Origin: Paraburkholderia ginsengiterrae
GTDB lineage: Bacteria; Pseudomonadota; Gammaproteobacteria; Burkholderiales; Burkholderiaceae
Direction: 5' to 3'
NCBI RefSeq assembly: GCF_001645125.1
Contig: NZ_LXKA01000154.1
Location: forward strand, 62,001-126,000
Length of the DNA stretch: 64,000 nt
Shown: one piece after another, positions 25,005-31,668 of the stretch
Layout of the letters: each line of letters begins with the position of its first letter
How positions within the stretch are numbered: position 1 is the first letter of the stretch
Made by a program: the position numbers and the translations under genes
Notes under the pieces: generated by a model
Databases searched by the model: none
The model's input: the letters and a program-made list of their open reading frames with translations, nothing else
Told to the model about the DNA's origin: nothing

Positions 25005-26291
25005 GTGCCAAAAGTAGCGAAAGAATTGGGCGCACTTGCCGTGTCGAGACTGAAAGATCCGGGTATGCATCCGGTCGGCAAGGTGGCGGGGCTATATCTG
25101 CAGGTAATCAGCCCTACTTCGCGTTCCTGGATCTTGCGAGTCAAGATTGGCGACAAGCGGCGTGAGATCGGTCTCGGCGCCTATCCTGCTATCTCCCTCA
25201 AGGACGCGCATACGAAGGCTCAGATCGAGCGCGACAAGATCAGGGCTGGCGTGGACCCTATCCTCGAGCGCAAAGCTGCAGAGAGTGCCTTGCGCCTCGC
25301 GCAGGCGTCTGAGATCACTTTCACCGAAGCCGCGAAGCAGTACATCAATTCGCACGCTCACGAATGGAAAAACGCCAAGCATGGCGATCAATGGCGCAAT
25401 ACGATCGCAGAATACGCCGAGCCAGTGCTTGGCAAGATGCTGGTACGGCACATTACGCGTGCGCACGTGCTACAGGTGCTTGAGCCGATCTGGGCGGTAA
25501 AGACTGAGACCGCTTCTCGCGTCCGCGGTCGCATAGAGAACATCCTGGACTGGGCCCGCGTAAAGGGCTACCGCTCCGGCGAGAACCCTGCCCTATGGCG
25601 CGGCAATCTTAGTCATCTTCTCGCCAAACCATCAAAGATTACGACCGTGCGCCACCACCCGGCGCTGCCATATCAGGAGGCCGGCGGATTTGTCGAAAGC
25701 CTCCGCGAGACTAATGCCACTGGCGCTAAGTGCCTGGAGTTTGCGATCCTGACTTGCTCGCGCTCAATCGAAGTGCGCGGCGCCCGTTGGTCCGAGTTTG
25801 ACCTCGATGTCGGCATCTGGTGCGTGCCGGCCGAACGCATGAAGCTCAAGAAGGAACATCGGGTACCGTTGTCGCAGGCGGCCATCGATTTGATGCGCAG
25901 ACTTCCGCAACCCGAAAAAACAGACAGGAACAGCCTTGTATTCCCCAGCCCCCGCGGCAAAGTGCTGAGTGATATGACGCTACTGGCCATTGTCAGGCGG
26001 ATGAACGGCGACAGCACCCCGCCGACGTGGCGCGACCCGAAGCAAGATGACGCATCCGTCGTGCCGCATGGTTTCAGGTCGACGTTCAAAGACTGGGCCA
26101 CTGAGATGACGAACCATCCGCGGGAGTTGATCGAGGTCGCGCTCGCTCACATCCCAGGCGACTCCAGTGAGATGGCTTATTGGCGTAGCGAAGCGCTCGA
26201 GCGCCGACGTCGGATAATGGATGACTGGGCGCAATTCATCTCGCAACCCTTCAAAAGCGGGTCCGTCGTTCCGCTCCAGCGGCAGGCCTGA
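25005..26291 (+). CDS. Tyrosine-type site-specific integrase (DUF4102/P4-like)
   Basis: A 428-aa protein when read from GTG 25005, which follows GGGGAG and matches the family start (PKVAKELGALAVSRL). The frame is open upstream to an ATG at 24942. It has the DUF4102 arm-binding domain (GLYLQVISPTSRSWILRVKIGDKRREIGLGAYP), a SAM-like core-binding domain (about 110-210), and the catalytic domain. Active-site elements seen are Arg in CSRSIEVRGARW, H-x-x-R in HGFRSTF, His in ALAHIPGD and Tyr in MAYWRSEALERRR. It would insert and excise the island at the tRNA-Ser 3' end. Confidence 0.93.
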   Translation: MPKVAKELGALAVSRLKDPGMHPVGKVAGLYLQVISPTSRSWILRVKIGDKRREIGLGAYPAISLKDAHTKAQIERDKIRAGVDPILERKAAESALRLAQASEITFTEAAKQYINSHAHEWKNAKHGDQWRNTIAEYAEPVLGKMLVRHITRAHVLQVLEPIWAVKTETASRVRGRIENILDWARVKGYRSGENPALWRGNLSHLLAKPSKITTVRHHPALPYQEAGGFVESLRETNATGAKCLEFAILTCSRSIEVRGARWSEFDLDVGIWCVPAERMKLKKEHRVPLSQAAIDLMRRLPQPEKTDRNSLVFPSPRGKVLSDMTLLAIVRRMNGDSTPPTWRDPKQDDASVVPHGFRSTFKDWATEMTNHPRELIEVALAHIPGDSSEMAYWRSEALERRRRIMDDWAQFISQPFKSGSVVPLQRQA

Positions 26292-26294
26292 ACG

Positions 26295-26471
26295 ATGAAC
26301 GAACTGGACATCGATTTGCTGCGCATGAGGCTTGGGTCTGCGCTGATACACATATTCAAGGCTACGGCGAGATATCGTCAGGACGATGATCTGACGCGCG
26401 CCAAGGCTGCGATCGAGCAAGCCAACGCGATCCTTGGGCCGATTCGCGCCGATACCGATCACCTGCAATAA
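26295..26471 (+). CDS. Small helical protein of unknown function
   Basis: A 58-aa charged helical protein, starting 4 bases after the integrase stop and probably translated with it. It has two helix-forming segments (LLRMRLGSALIHIFKATARY and LTRAKAAIEQANAIL). No domain is recognised. Downstream of a P4-type integrase one might expect an excision or accessory factor, but nothing in the sequence shows that. Confidence 0.5.
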   Translation: MNELDIDLLRMRLGSALIHIFKATARYRQDDDLTRAKAAIEQANAILGPIRADTDHLQ

Positions 26472-26562
26472 TCGATCAAGCCGCGCCTAGGCTAGCTACC
26501 AAACGTCGGGTCCCTCCCCGGCTGGCGCGGCTCCCCAATGAGGGCTATTGCGTGAGGGCGCA

Positions 26563-27237
26563 GTGAATAGAAACATTCGTCGAGGGCGCCGCTTGGGCGC
26601 CTTGGAAGCCGCACGGCTTTGCCTCGTTTTTGAAGACCTCTTGCCAACTATCGAAGATGCAATCTCTGGTCAGCCCACCATCGATGCCACACCGAATATC
26701 GGAGCATGGATGACAACGCTTTCTAGCGGTCTCGTTTCGTCTCACATTTCACTTGTTGAGACCGGCAAACGCCTTGCCGAACGCGCGGCGCGAACCAATC
26801 CGCTGGTCGAGCCGGCCAAGAATTTTGATCTGGCGGCCGTCGATGCGATTCTGCAGCGGGATGAATACAAGGCTCTATTGGCTGAACCAAATGGACTGGC
26901 ATTTCTGTTATGCCGAGTGGCGAGTCACGTCGAGATCACCAAGGATCTGGCTTACAGGAAAAAGCTAAGTGAAATCAAGGATGTCGCGAGTAAGATAATC
27001 GCCGAGCTGGCCGAGCCGCTGAGGAAACGTCGCAAGACTGCCGAGGTAGGAGGCAAGAAGTCAGGCGAGACGCGCAAGCGTTCTAGTAAAGAGGCTCTAG
27101 TGATTCGCGAGTACGCCAAGCTTGCGGCTGCCGGCCGGCCGAAGCGAGACCGGGCCGCGCTCATCGCCGATAGAGTCGGCATCACCGCTGAGCGTGTGAG
27201 GCAGATCATTCGAGAAAACAAAACGGAAACCAACTAA
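26563..27237 (+). CDS. Unknown protein with C-terminal HTH-like helix
   Basis: A 224-aa protein from GTG 26563, which has GAGGG 5 bases before it; TTG 26548 is an alternative. The first 150 residues are helical with no known domain. The C-terminus is basic (LRKRRKTAEVGGKKSGETRKRS) and ends in a helix-turn-helix-like segment, RAALIADRVGITAERVRQIIRENK. A DNA-binding regulator of island genes is possible. The end overlaps the first copy of a 31-bp repeat (27220-27250). Confidence 0.65.
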   Translation: MNRNIRRGRRLGALEAARLCLVFEDLLPTIEDAISGQPTIDATPNIGAWMTTLSSGLVSSHISLVETGKRLAERAARTNPLVEPAKNFDLAAVDAILQRDEYKALLAEPNGLAFLLCRVASHVEITKDLAYRKKLSEIKDVASKIIAELAEPLRKRRKTAEVGGKKSGETRKRSSKEALVIREYAKLAAAGRPKRDRAALIADRVGITAERVRQIIRENKTETN

Positions 27238-27250
27238 GTTCGCTTTCGCC
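27220..27250 (+). repeat. 31-bp imperfect direct repeat, copy A
   Basis: Identical at 27 of 31 positions, by eye, to 31335-31365. The shared core is TTCGCTTTCGCC. The two copies bracket 4.1 kb containing the AlpA to small-membrane-protein genes. Confidence 0.6.
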
Positions 27251-27313
27251 CCCATCAATAACCTGCTGACAAGTCGCACAAGATGCGACGAAACCTTAAT
27301 AGACGAGGTTTAA

Positions 27314-27523
27314 ATGTCAGCAGTGAATCAAGCATCGTCCCGCGCCCTGCGCCCCGCAAAGGCGGCCGAGAAACTTGGCATCGGGCTTTCCACCTTGTGG
27401 GCCAAAGCCAAGAATCAAGCCGACTTTCCCAAGCCGGTGAAAACTGGGCCGCGCACAACCATCTTCCTCGAGCAGGAATTGGACGCCTACCTCGCCATGT
27501 GCGCAGCTGCCCGCAAGGCATAA
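27314..27523 (+). CDS. AlpA-family phage regulator / excisionase-like protein
   Basis: A 69-aa protein. Residues 10-50 form a MerR-like winged HTH (LRPAKAAEKLGIGLSTLWAKAKNQADFPKPVKTGPRTTIFLEQEL), the AlpA pattern. In P4-like elements AlpA activates integrase expression and promotes excision. The gap between it and the integrase is filled by one unknown HTH-like gene, and the start has a weak ribosome-binding site. Confidence 0.85.
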   Translation: MSAVNQASSRALRPAKAAEKLGIGLSTLWAKAKNQADFPKPVKTGPRTTIFLEQELDAYLAMCAAARKA

Positions 27524-27535
27524 GGAGCGGCGCCC

Positions 27536-27865
27536 ATGACCACCACCAATGAAAAGGGCCGCGACTCCGGCAAGAGCGCGACCCAGAAGACCACCAAGGC
27601 CAATGATAGAGATATGTCGGCCGCGGCGCAATGCAAGCGCGTGCTCGAATATCTCAAGGCCGATGGGCAGACCACGTACAGCTTGCGCGGCAAGGGCATC
27701 AGCCACCCCGCGCAGCGCGTGAAAGAGCTTATTCAACTCGGCTACCGCATCTACGCCCACCGAGTTACGGCGGTCGATAGCGACGGCTTCTTGCACGCCA
27801 ACGTCGCGCGATACAGCCTCATCGATCGCGAGCCCGACCTCGTCGACATGATGGAGGTCGCGTGA
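27536..27865 (+). CDS. Phage helix-turn-helix protein
   Basis: A 109-aa protein. The Lys/Ser/Thr-rich N-terminus of 30 residues is followed by a winged-helix region (AAAQCKRVLEYLKADGQTTYSLRGKGISHPAQRVKELIQLGY), a type common in phage and island replication-regulation genes. It starts 13 bp after the AlpA-like gene and ends 3 bp before the next, so the three form an operon. Confidence 0.75.
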   Translation: MTTTNEKGRDSGKSATQKTTKANDRDMSAAAQCKRVLEYLKADGQTTYSLRGKGISHPAQRVKELIQLGYRIYAHRVTAVDSDGFLHANVARYSLIDREPDLVDMMEVA

Positions 27866-27868
27866 TGT

Positions 27869-28288
27869 ATGGCCAAATCGAAGCGACACAGCGCCTCCAG
27901 CCGCGATGCCGGAGGCTTCGTGCCGATCCCATGGATGGTGCTCGACAGCAATGCATACATTGCGCTGTCGCATCCGGCGAAGGCTCTGCTGCTGGAGTTA
28001 GCGCGCCAGTTTCATGGGGACGACAACGGGCGAATGATCGTCACGCTGGCGCACCTGAAGCCGCGGGGTTGGACGTCCTACGACACGATCCAGCGGGCCA
28101 AAAAGGAGCTTCTGAATGCCGGCCTCATTCACGAGACGGTGAAGGGGCACAGACCGCACAAGGCGAGCTGGTACGCGCTGACGTGGCTAAGTCTGGACAA
28201 GTTGGATGGGTTCGACCAGGGGGCCTCAGCGGGGTTTGTCCGCAGTGCGTATCTGAAAACGCAACCCTTACTCCGCGAGACGGTGTAG
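27869..28288 (+). CDS. Phage wHTH protein, probably frameshifted: tail continues in another frame to 28470
   Basis: A 139-aa frame. It opens with a basic N-terminus and FVPIPWMVLDSNAYIALSHPAKALLLELARQ, a winged-helix domain (WTSYDTIQRAKKELLNAGLI) typical of phage replication-type proteins. After about residue 128 the frame ends TQPLLRETV, but the -1 frame carries four approximate 11-residue repeats of the form PGDGVETxxxx and runs to TAA 28470. Related phage proteins, as I recall them, have such PxDGV/PPHGV tails in one frame. A single-base loss in the AAAA run near 28248 would explain the break. Whether the protein is inactive or frameshifting is programmed cannot be said. Confidence 0.7.
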   Translation: MAKSKRHSASSRDAGGFVPIPWMVLDSNAYIALSHPAKALLLELARQFHGDDNGRMIVTLAHLKPRGWTSYDTIQRAKKELLNAGLIHETVKGHRPHKASWYALTWLSLDKLDGFDQGASAGFVRSAYLKTQPLLRETV

Positions 28289-28400
28289 AGACCGCACCTA
28301 TTGCACCGGGAGACGGTGTAGAGACCCTTTCCACTACACCGGGAGACGGTGCAATAGAGTACGTTTTCTGGCCTCTCTCTACACCGCCAGACGGTGACCC
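28273..28400 (+). repeat. Tandem 33-bp repeat (four units, the last degenerate)
   Basis: Units start at 28273, 28306, 28339 and 28384, each beginning CCGSGAGACGGTG (last unit CCGCCAGACGGTG). Spacings of 33, 33 and 45 bp are all multiples of three, so the repeat is read as an 11-residue protein repeat. Confidence 0.8.
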
Positions 28401-28466
28401 TCTAGAGAGGCCATCTGCTACTGACTTTCAGGTGTGCGCTTCTGGAGATGGAAGTACGCGCGGCCC

Positions 28467-28485
28467 GTAATCCGATTACACCTTG
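28467..28485. repeat. Palindrome-containing 19-bp repeat, copy A
   Basis: GTAATCCGATTACACCTTG matches 38544-38562 at 18 of 19 positions. GTAATC-S-GATTAC is palindromic around the central base. Both copies follow a repeat-rich tail region and may be an operator or recombination trace. Confidence 0.55.
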
Positions 28486-28523
28486 CCGGCGGGTGGCCGG
28501 CGCTTCTGACAATGGAAACTGAT

Positions 28524-28802
28524 ATGACGAAAACTGAACTGATCGCAGCACGGGAAGCGGCCGGCGCCGCATACGCAGCAGCCGCAAAGGCATACGTAGA
28601 CGCCTATATCGAACTGCACGCCTATGACCTGACGTGTGGAAATGGCAATGTGGTCGCGCTGACGCATGTGCTGGGCTTTGGTGAGATTGCGCAAGTTCTC
28701 CAACACGGCGAATTTCTGCGTGATGTCACGACCATCAACGGGCGCGCAGCAGAACGCGCCAACGATAAGCACGTCGCCATCCTCGCGACGATCGCCGACT
28801 AA
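28524..28802 (+). CDS. Small unknown phage-type protein
   Basis: A 92-aa protein from ATG 28524, with GGAAA before it; ATG 28512 is in frame too. It has an Ala-rich helix (AAREAAGAAYAAAAKAYVDAYIELHAYDL) followed by a short beta-like stretch. No domain is recognised. It lies between the wHTH gene and the 259-aa gene on the same strand. Confidence 0.55.
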   Translation: MTKTELIAAREAAGAAYAAAAKAYVDAYIELHAYDLTCGNGNVVALTHVLGFGEIAQVLQHGEFLRDVTTINGRAAERANDKHVAILATIAD

Positions 28803-28857
28803 CGGAGCGCCGCACGGAGCGGAAAAACTCAACCTCAGACAATAGGACTACTAAAAA

Positions 28858-29637
28858 GTGAACTTCTACGAAAACTTTACGGCAGACCAACGTGTGCAGA
28901 TCGGCACTGGTCACACATTCGACATTCCGGCCTTTCCGGACACGACCGGATCGAGCAACGAGGCTCAGGTCGTCGCGTCGGCTCTCTGGTCCCATGTGAG
29001 CGATTACGTGCCGCAGGTCAACGCGATCAAGGCGGACCGGCGATTTAGTGATTACGGTCGCGCCGAGCACATTGACCCGATTGCGGAAACAGCCCACCTT
29101 CGACTCGTGGGCGGCTGGCACAACCTGAGCAGCTTTGAGAAGTCCGTCGACATGCGCGAAAAGGCGCTTGTAGGCGTGCCGACGGTTGATCCGGCGAACT
29201 TCATGGTTCAGCTCGAGGACCGCGAGATTCGGGAATGGTGGAGTCGCCAGGACGTTCCCACACGTGCCGAGCAGATGCGCCTGATGGCTCAAGGCGGTGA
29301 GGCTGAGCGGATCGCCCTAGCGGTGCTTCGCAGCCCCATTCCGCAAGGGGACGTCGAAAAGACAACGTTCCGAGCCATGTGGGAGGACTCCCGCCGTGCT
29401 GCAAATCCTATCGAGGCCGAGCGCATCGCGTTGGGTCGCAAGTCGATCGAGTGGGCGGAGCGCAATCTGCAATACGCCAGCACCGTCATCAAGTCGGTTT
29501 CGGGCTGGGACAAAGAACGCATTCTGAAACATGCCCTGACGGCTCAAGGCGGCACGTTCAAACCATACGCGGCGAAGCTCGGCTTCTCGAAACAAGACAT
29601 CGCGCAAGCGGAGTTGCGAATGACTAACCGCCGGTAA
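28858..29637 (+). CDS. Unknown phage/island protein, 259 aa
   Basis: Starts at GTG 28858. It is mostly alpha-helical and soluble, with conserved-looking aromatic clusters (YVPQVNAIKADRRFSDYGRAEHIDPIAETAHLRLV, GGWHNLSSFEK) and a helical C-terminus (WAERNLQYASTVIKSVSGWDKER). There is no known domain. The size and position in a run of island genes suggest a phage structural or accessory protein, but this is only position-based. Confidence 0.6.
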   Translation: MNFYENFTADQRVQIGTGHTFDIPAFPDTTGSSNEAQVVASALWSHVSDYVPQVNAIKADRRFSDYGRAEHIDPIAETAHLRLVGGWHNLSSFEKSVDMREKALVGVPTVDPANFMVQLEDREIREWWSRQDVPTRAEQMRLMAQGGEAERIALAVLRSPIPQGDVEKTTFRAMWEDSRRAANPIEAERIALGRKSIEWAERNLQYASTVIKSVSGWDKERILKHALTAQGGTFKPYAAKLGFSKQDIAQAELRMTNRR

Positions 29638-29754
29638 CGAATCTGCTGAGGTGGGTGAGCGGACAAGTCGACGAGTGTCCGAAACAACCACGACAGCCGG
29701 CGGGGCCTAATCCAGTTCGCGGCCGGCACCAATCACAGCGCAGAGGGAGTGAGC

Positions 29755-30435
29755 ATGGCGAAAGAAAAACAGATTGAAGGTAAGAGTAAAACGGTCGCTG
29801 CAAAGCCCAGTCCGGATCGCGCGCCGAACGCACTTCAGATCTACGCAGAGGGCGAAGAGTGCCCAATCGAGAGCGTTGTCAGGGTAGCGGCTGCCCCGAT
29901 CGCCCGAGGTGCGTGGACGGCCCGTCAGTATGTCTCGCACCTCTTTGGCGAGCCCGACATTACGGCCTACGTGGAACGGTTGACTGCTCAGTCACAGGCT
30001 GTGGTCGACGGCGATCTTTCCGCGCTCGAGCGGATGCTGGTTACCCAGGCCGGGACGCTGGACGCGATGTTTAATCACATGGCGACCAAGGCCTACAGTG
30101 CGGCTCATCCGCCGCAGCAGGAGGCATTCATGCGCCAGGCACTGAAGGCGCAGCAGCAGTGCGCGAATACAGTCAAGGTGCTGGGCGAGCTCAAAAGCCC
30201 GCGTCAGGTGGCGTTCATCAAGCAGCAGAACAACGCCGCCGGACATCAGCAGGTGAACAATGGCGTCGCACCATCGACCGTTCCGCGCGCGCACGAAGAA
30301 AAACCTATCGAATCGAACGAACTATTAGTGAACGACAATGGCACGCAGACACTGGACACCGGAGCAGAGAGCGGCACAGGCCGCGGCAATCAAGCGTTGG
30401 AAGCCGTGGGAGCAGTCCACAGGGCCGCAGAGTGA
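29755..30435 (+). CDS. Phage-related protein, 226 aa
   Basis: Start ATG 29755 is chosen for GAGGGA six bases upstream; GTG 29749 is in frame. It has a Lys-rich N-terminus and then a long helical region (ARQYVSHLFGEPDITAYVERLTAQSQAVVDGDLSALERMLVTQAGTLDAMFNHMATKA) and an Asn/Gln/Gly-rich tail. Similar proteins occur in Burkholderia prophages with unknown function. The last 98 bases overlap the next gene in another frame. Confidence 0.6.
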   Translation: MAKEKQIEGKSKTVAAKPSPDRAPNALQIYAEGEECPIESVVRVAAAPIARGAWTARQYVSHLFGEPDITAYVERLTAQSQAVVDGDLSALERMLVTQAGTLDAMFNHMATKAYSAAHPPQQEAFMRQALKAQQQCANTVKVLGELKSPRQVAFIKQQNNAAGHQQVNNGVAPSTVPRAHEEKPIESNELLVNDNGTQTLDTGAESGTGRGNQALEAVGAVHRAAE

Positions 30436-30562
30436 CGAGGGTAAGGCTGCGGCATCACAGAACGCCCTGAAGCACGGTTTACGGTCGGCGGAATGGCTCG
30501 AAGACCTGAAGCGCGTCAATGACTTGCTGCGCGCGTGCCGGGAGCGTCTGAAGCGCGTTTGA
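30338..30562 (+). CDS. Small basic phage-associated protein
   Basis: A 74-aa protein, starting inside the preceding gene in a different frame. Its opening (MARRHWTPEQRAAQAAAIKRW) and GPQSDEGKAAASQNALKHG motif resemble a family I recall from Burkholderia phage islands, where it sits in the same place. A small DNA- or RNA-binding role is possible. The terminator at 30567 lies right behind it. Confidence 0.65.
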   Translation: MARRHWTPEQRAAQAAAIKRWKPWEQSTGPQSDEGKAAASQNALKHGLRSAEWLEDLKRVNDLLRACRERLKRV

Positions 30563-30566
30563 CGAT

Positions 30567-30586
30567 CCCCGCGCCGTGCGGGGTTT
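30567..30586 (+). terminator. Rho-independent terminator
   Basis: CCCCGC (30567-30572) pairs with GCGGGG (30578-30583), followed by TTT. It ends the 25.0-30.56 kb plus-strand run. Confidence 0.55.
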
Positions 30587-30591
30587 CCTGT

Positions 30592-30846
30592 CTATATCGC
30601 CATGCAAAGCGAGTAGAGCATCAGCCCGCAGAGCGCTAGCAGTGGGATGGCGACGAGCAGGCAGACGGTCGCCAGTGCTAGCGCTCTCATCGCAATCACG
30701 AAGTCCGAAAAGCGGAACTCTTGGACTGGCACGACCCGTTGCCGGGTTGCTCGCGTTTGAAACGCGGTTCGGGGGTTAAGGCGAGGGCGTGGATATTGAA
30801 GGCCGGAATGGTCAGCGAGCCATTCGCGGAAATGGAGCCTAGACAT
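30592..30846 (-). CDS. Small single-span membrane protein
   Basis: An 84-aa protein. It has a cytoplasmic N-terminus (LHFREWLADHSGL) and a C-terminal hydrophobic segment (ALALATVCLLVAIPLLALCGLMLYSLC). The start has GGGGAG six bases before it. It is divergent from 30915-31163, whose product also begins with an EWLAD-type motif and ends in a membrane span, so the two may be diverged copies. No domain is recognised. Confidence 0.55.
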   Translation of the reverse strand: MSRLHFREWLADHSGLQYPRPRLNPRTAFQTRATRQRVVPVQEFRFSDFVIAMRALALATVCLLVAIPLLALCGLMLYSLCMAI

Positions 30847-30914
30847 GTCAGTCTCCCCGTGGTGATATCTGCGCATCAAGAGCAGTATGCACGGGAAGGC
30901 AACGCGGAGGACTT

Positions 30915-31163
30915 ATGCGCCCCCTGTTCCATGTCCACGAATGGCTAGCCGACCGTATCGACTGGTTGCAATGTCCCAAACTGAGGGTCCGGAGCCTGAG
31001 CGGGCATCCTCACGGCTGGCGGGCACGGTGGCAGGCTCGGCCGCCGATGAATCGCGTGCTGGCGCTCTGCCTGCCTACGGCGTGTCTTTTCGTGCCGTAC
31101 GTCGGGGTCTATCTGGCGATCGCCGCGGTCATCTTCCTGTTTGCTTACTTCCGCAGGAACTGA
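30915..31163 (+). CDS. Small single-span membrane protein, related to its divergent neighbour
   Basis: An 82-aa protein. The N-terminus has FHVHEWLADRIDWLQCPKLR, a basic middle follows, and there is a C-terminal hydrophobic stretch (VLALCLPTACLFVPYVGVYLAIAAVIFLFAYF). GGAGG lies just upstream of the ATG. The EWLAD motif is shared with the opposite-strand product at 30592-30846. Unknown function; the arrangement could come from duplication with inversion. Confidence 0.55.
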   Translation: MRPLFHVHEWLADRIDWLQCPKLRVRSLSGHPHGWRARWQARPPMNRVLALCLPTACLFVPYVGVYLAIAAVIFLFAYFRRN

Positions 31164-31467
31164 GCGCGCTTTCCAACAGAGTAGTTAGAACCTACTCTGT
31201 CTTTGAACTCGCGAAGGTCGTCGCCGGCCAGGCGGATCATCCATCCGCCTCAGTAGTCCTTCGGGCAATGGATGGGTGTACGCCGTCAGCGCGCACCCGC
31301 CATACAACCCACCGAAAAATCTTCTCAAGTCAATAAAACGAAAGCCAACTGACTTCGCTTTCGCCTTGAGCGATTCAATCTAAATCAAGCTGAGTTCATC
31401 GAAATCCATTGCAGCAAAGCGCCAACGTAGCACCTCAGCCCGCGCGATGCTGGATTGGGATGGCTAA
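31164..31467. other. 304-bp stretch without a gene
   Basis: No convincing reading frame. It contains the second copy of the 31-bp repeat (31335-31365), which itself has a CGAAAGC/GCTTTCG inverted repeat. Confidence 0.5.
31335..31365 (+). repeat. 31-bp imperfect direct repeat, copy B
   Basis: 27 of 31 positions agree with 27220-27250. In this copy CGAAAGC and GCTTTCG form seven-base arms of a hairpin. Confidence 0.6.
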
Positions 31468-31668
31468 TTGAGTGACACGGAAAGCGCTGACAACCAGATC
31501 AGCACAAACGAATTGGCGGCATTACTGCACGTCAAACCACCCTCGATCTACAAGCGGTTGTGTCTCACCAGCACTTACTGGGGACTTACGCCCACGAAAC
31601 TGCCGAATGGTCGCCTTCTGTGGCCCGCCGATGCCGTTAGCCGGTTAGCCGGAAAGGTGTCTGCATGA
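31468..31668 (+). CDS. Small HTH-like DNA-binding protein
   Basis: A 66-aa protein from TTG 31468. It contains STNELAALLHVKPPSIYKRLCLTSTYWGL, a short helix-turn-helix pattern followed by LPNGRLLWPADAVSRL, as in phage regulatory or excisionase-type proteins. The start codon is uncertain. Its stop overlaps the tail-fibre start by 4 bases. Confidence 0.6.
   Translation: MSDTESADNQISTNELAALLHVKPPSIYKRLCLTSTYWGLTPTKLPNGRLLWPADAVSRLAGKVSA

Noticed and set aside
28273-28400. CRISPR-like array
   Set aside because: Repeats of 33 bp follow each other in phase with codons and lack unique spacers; they encode a protein repeat.
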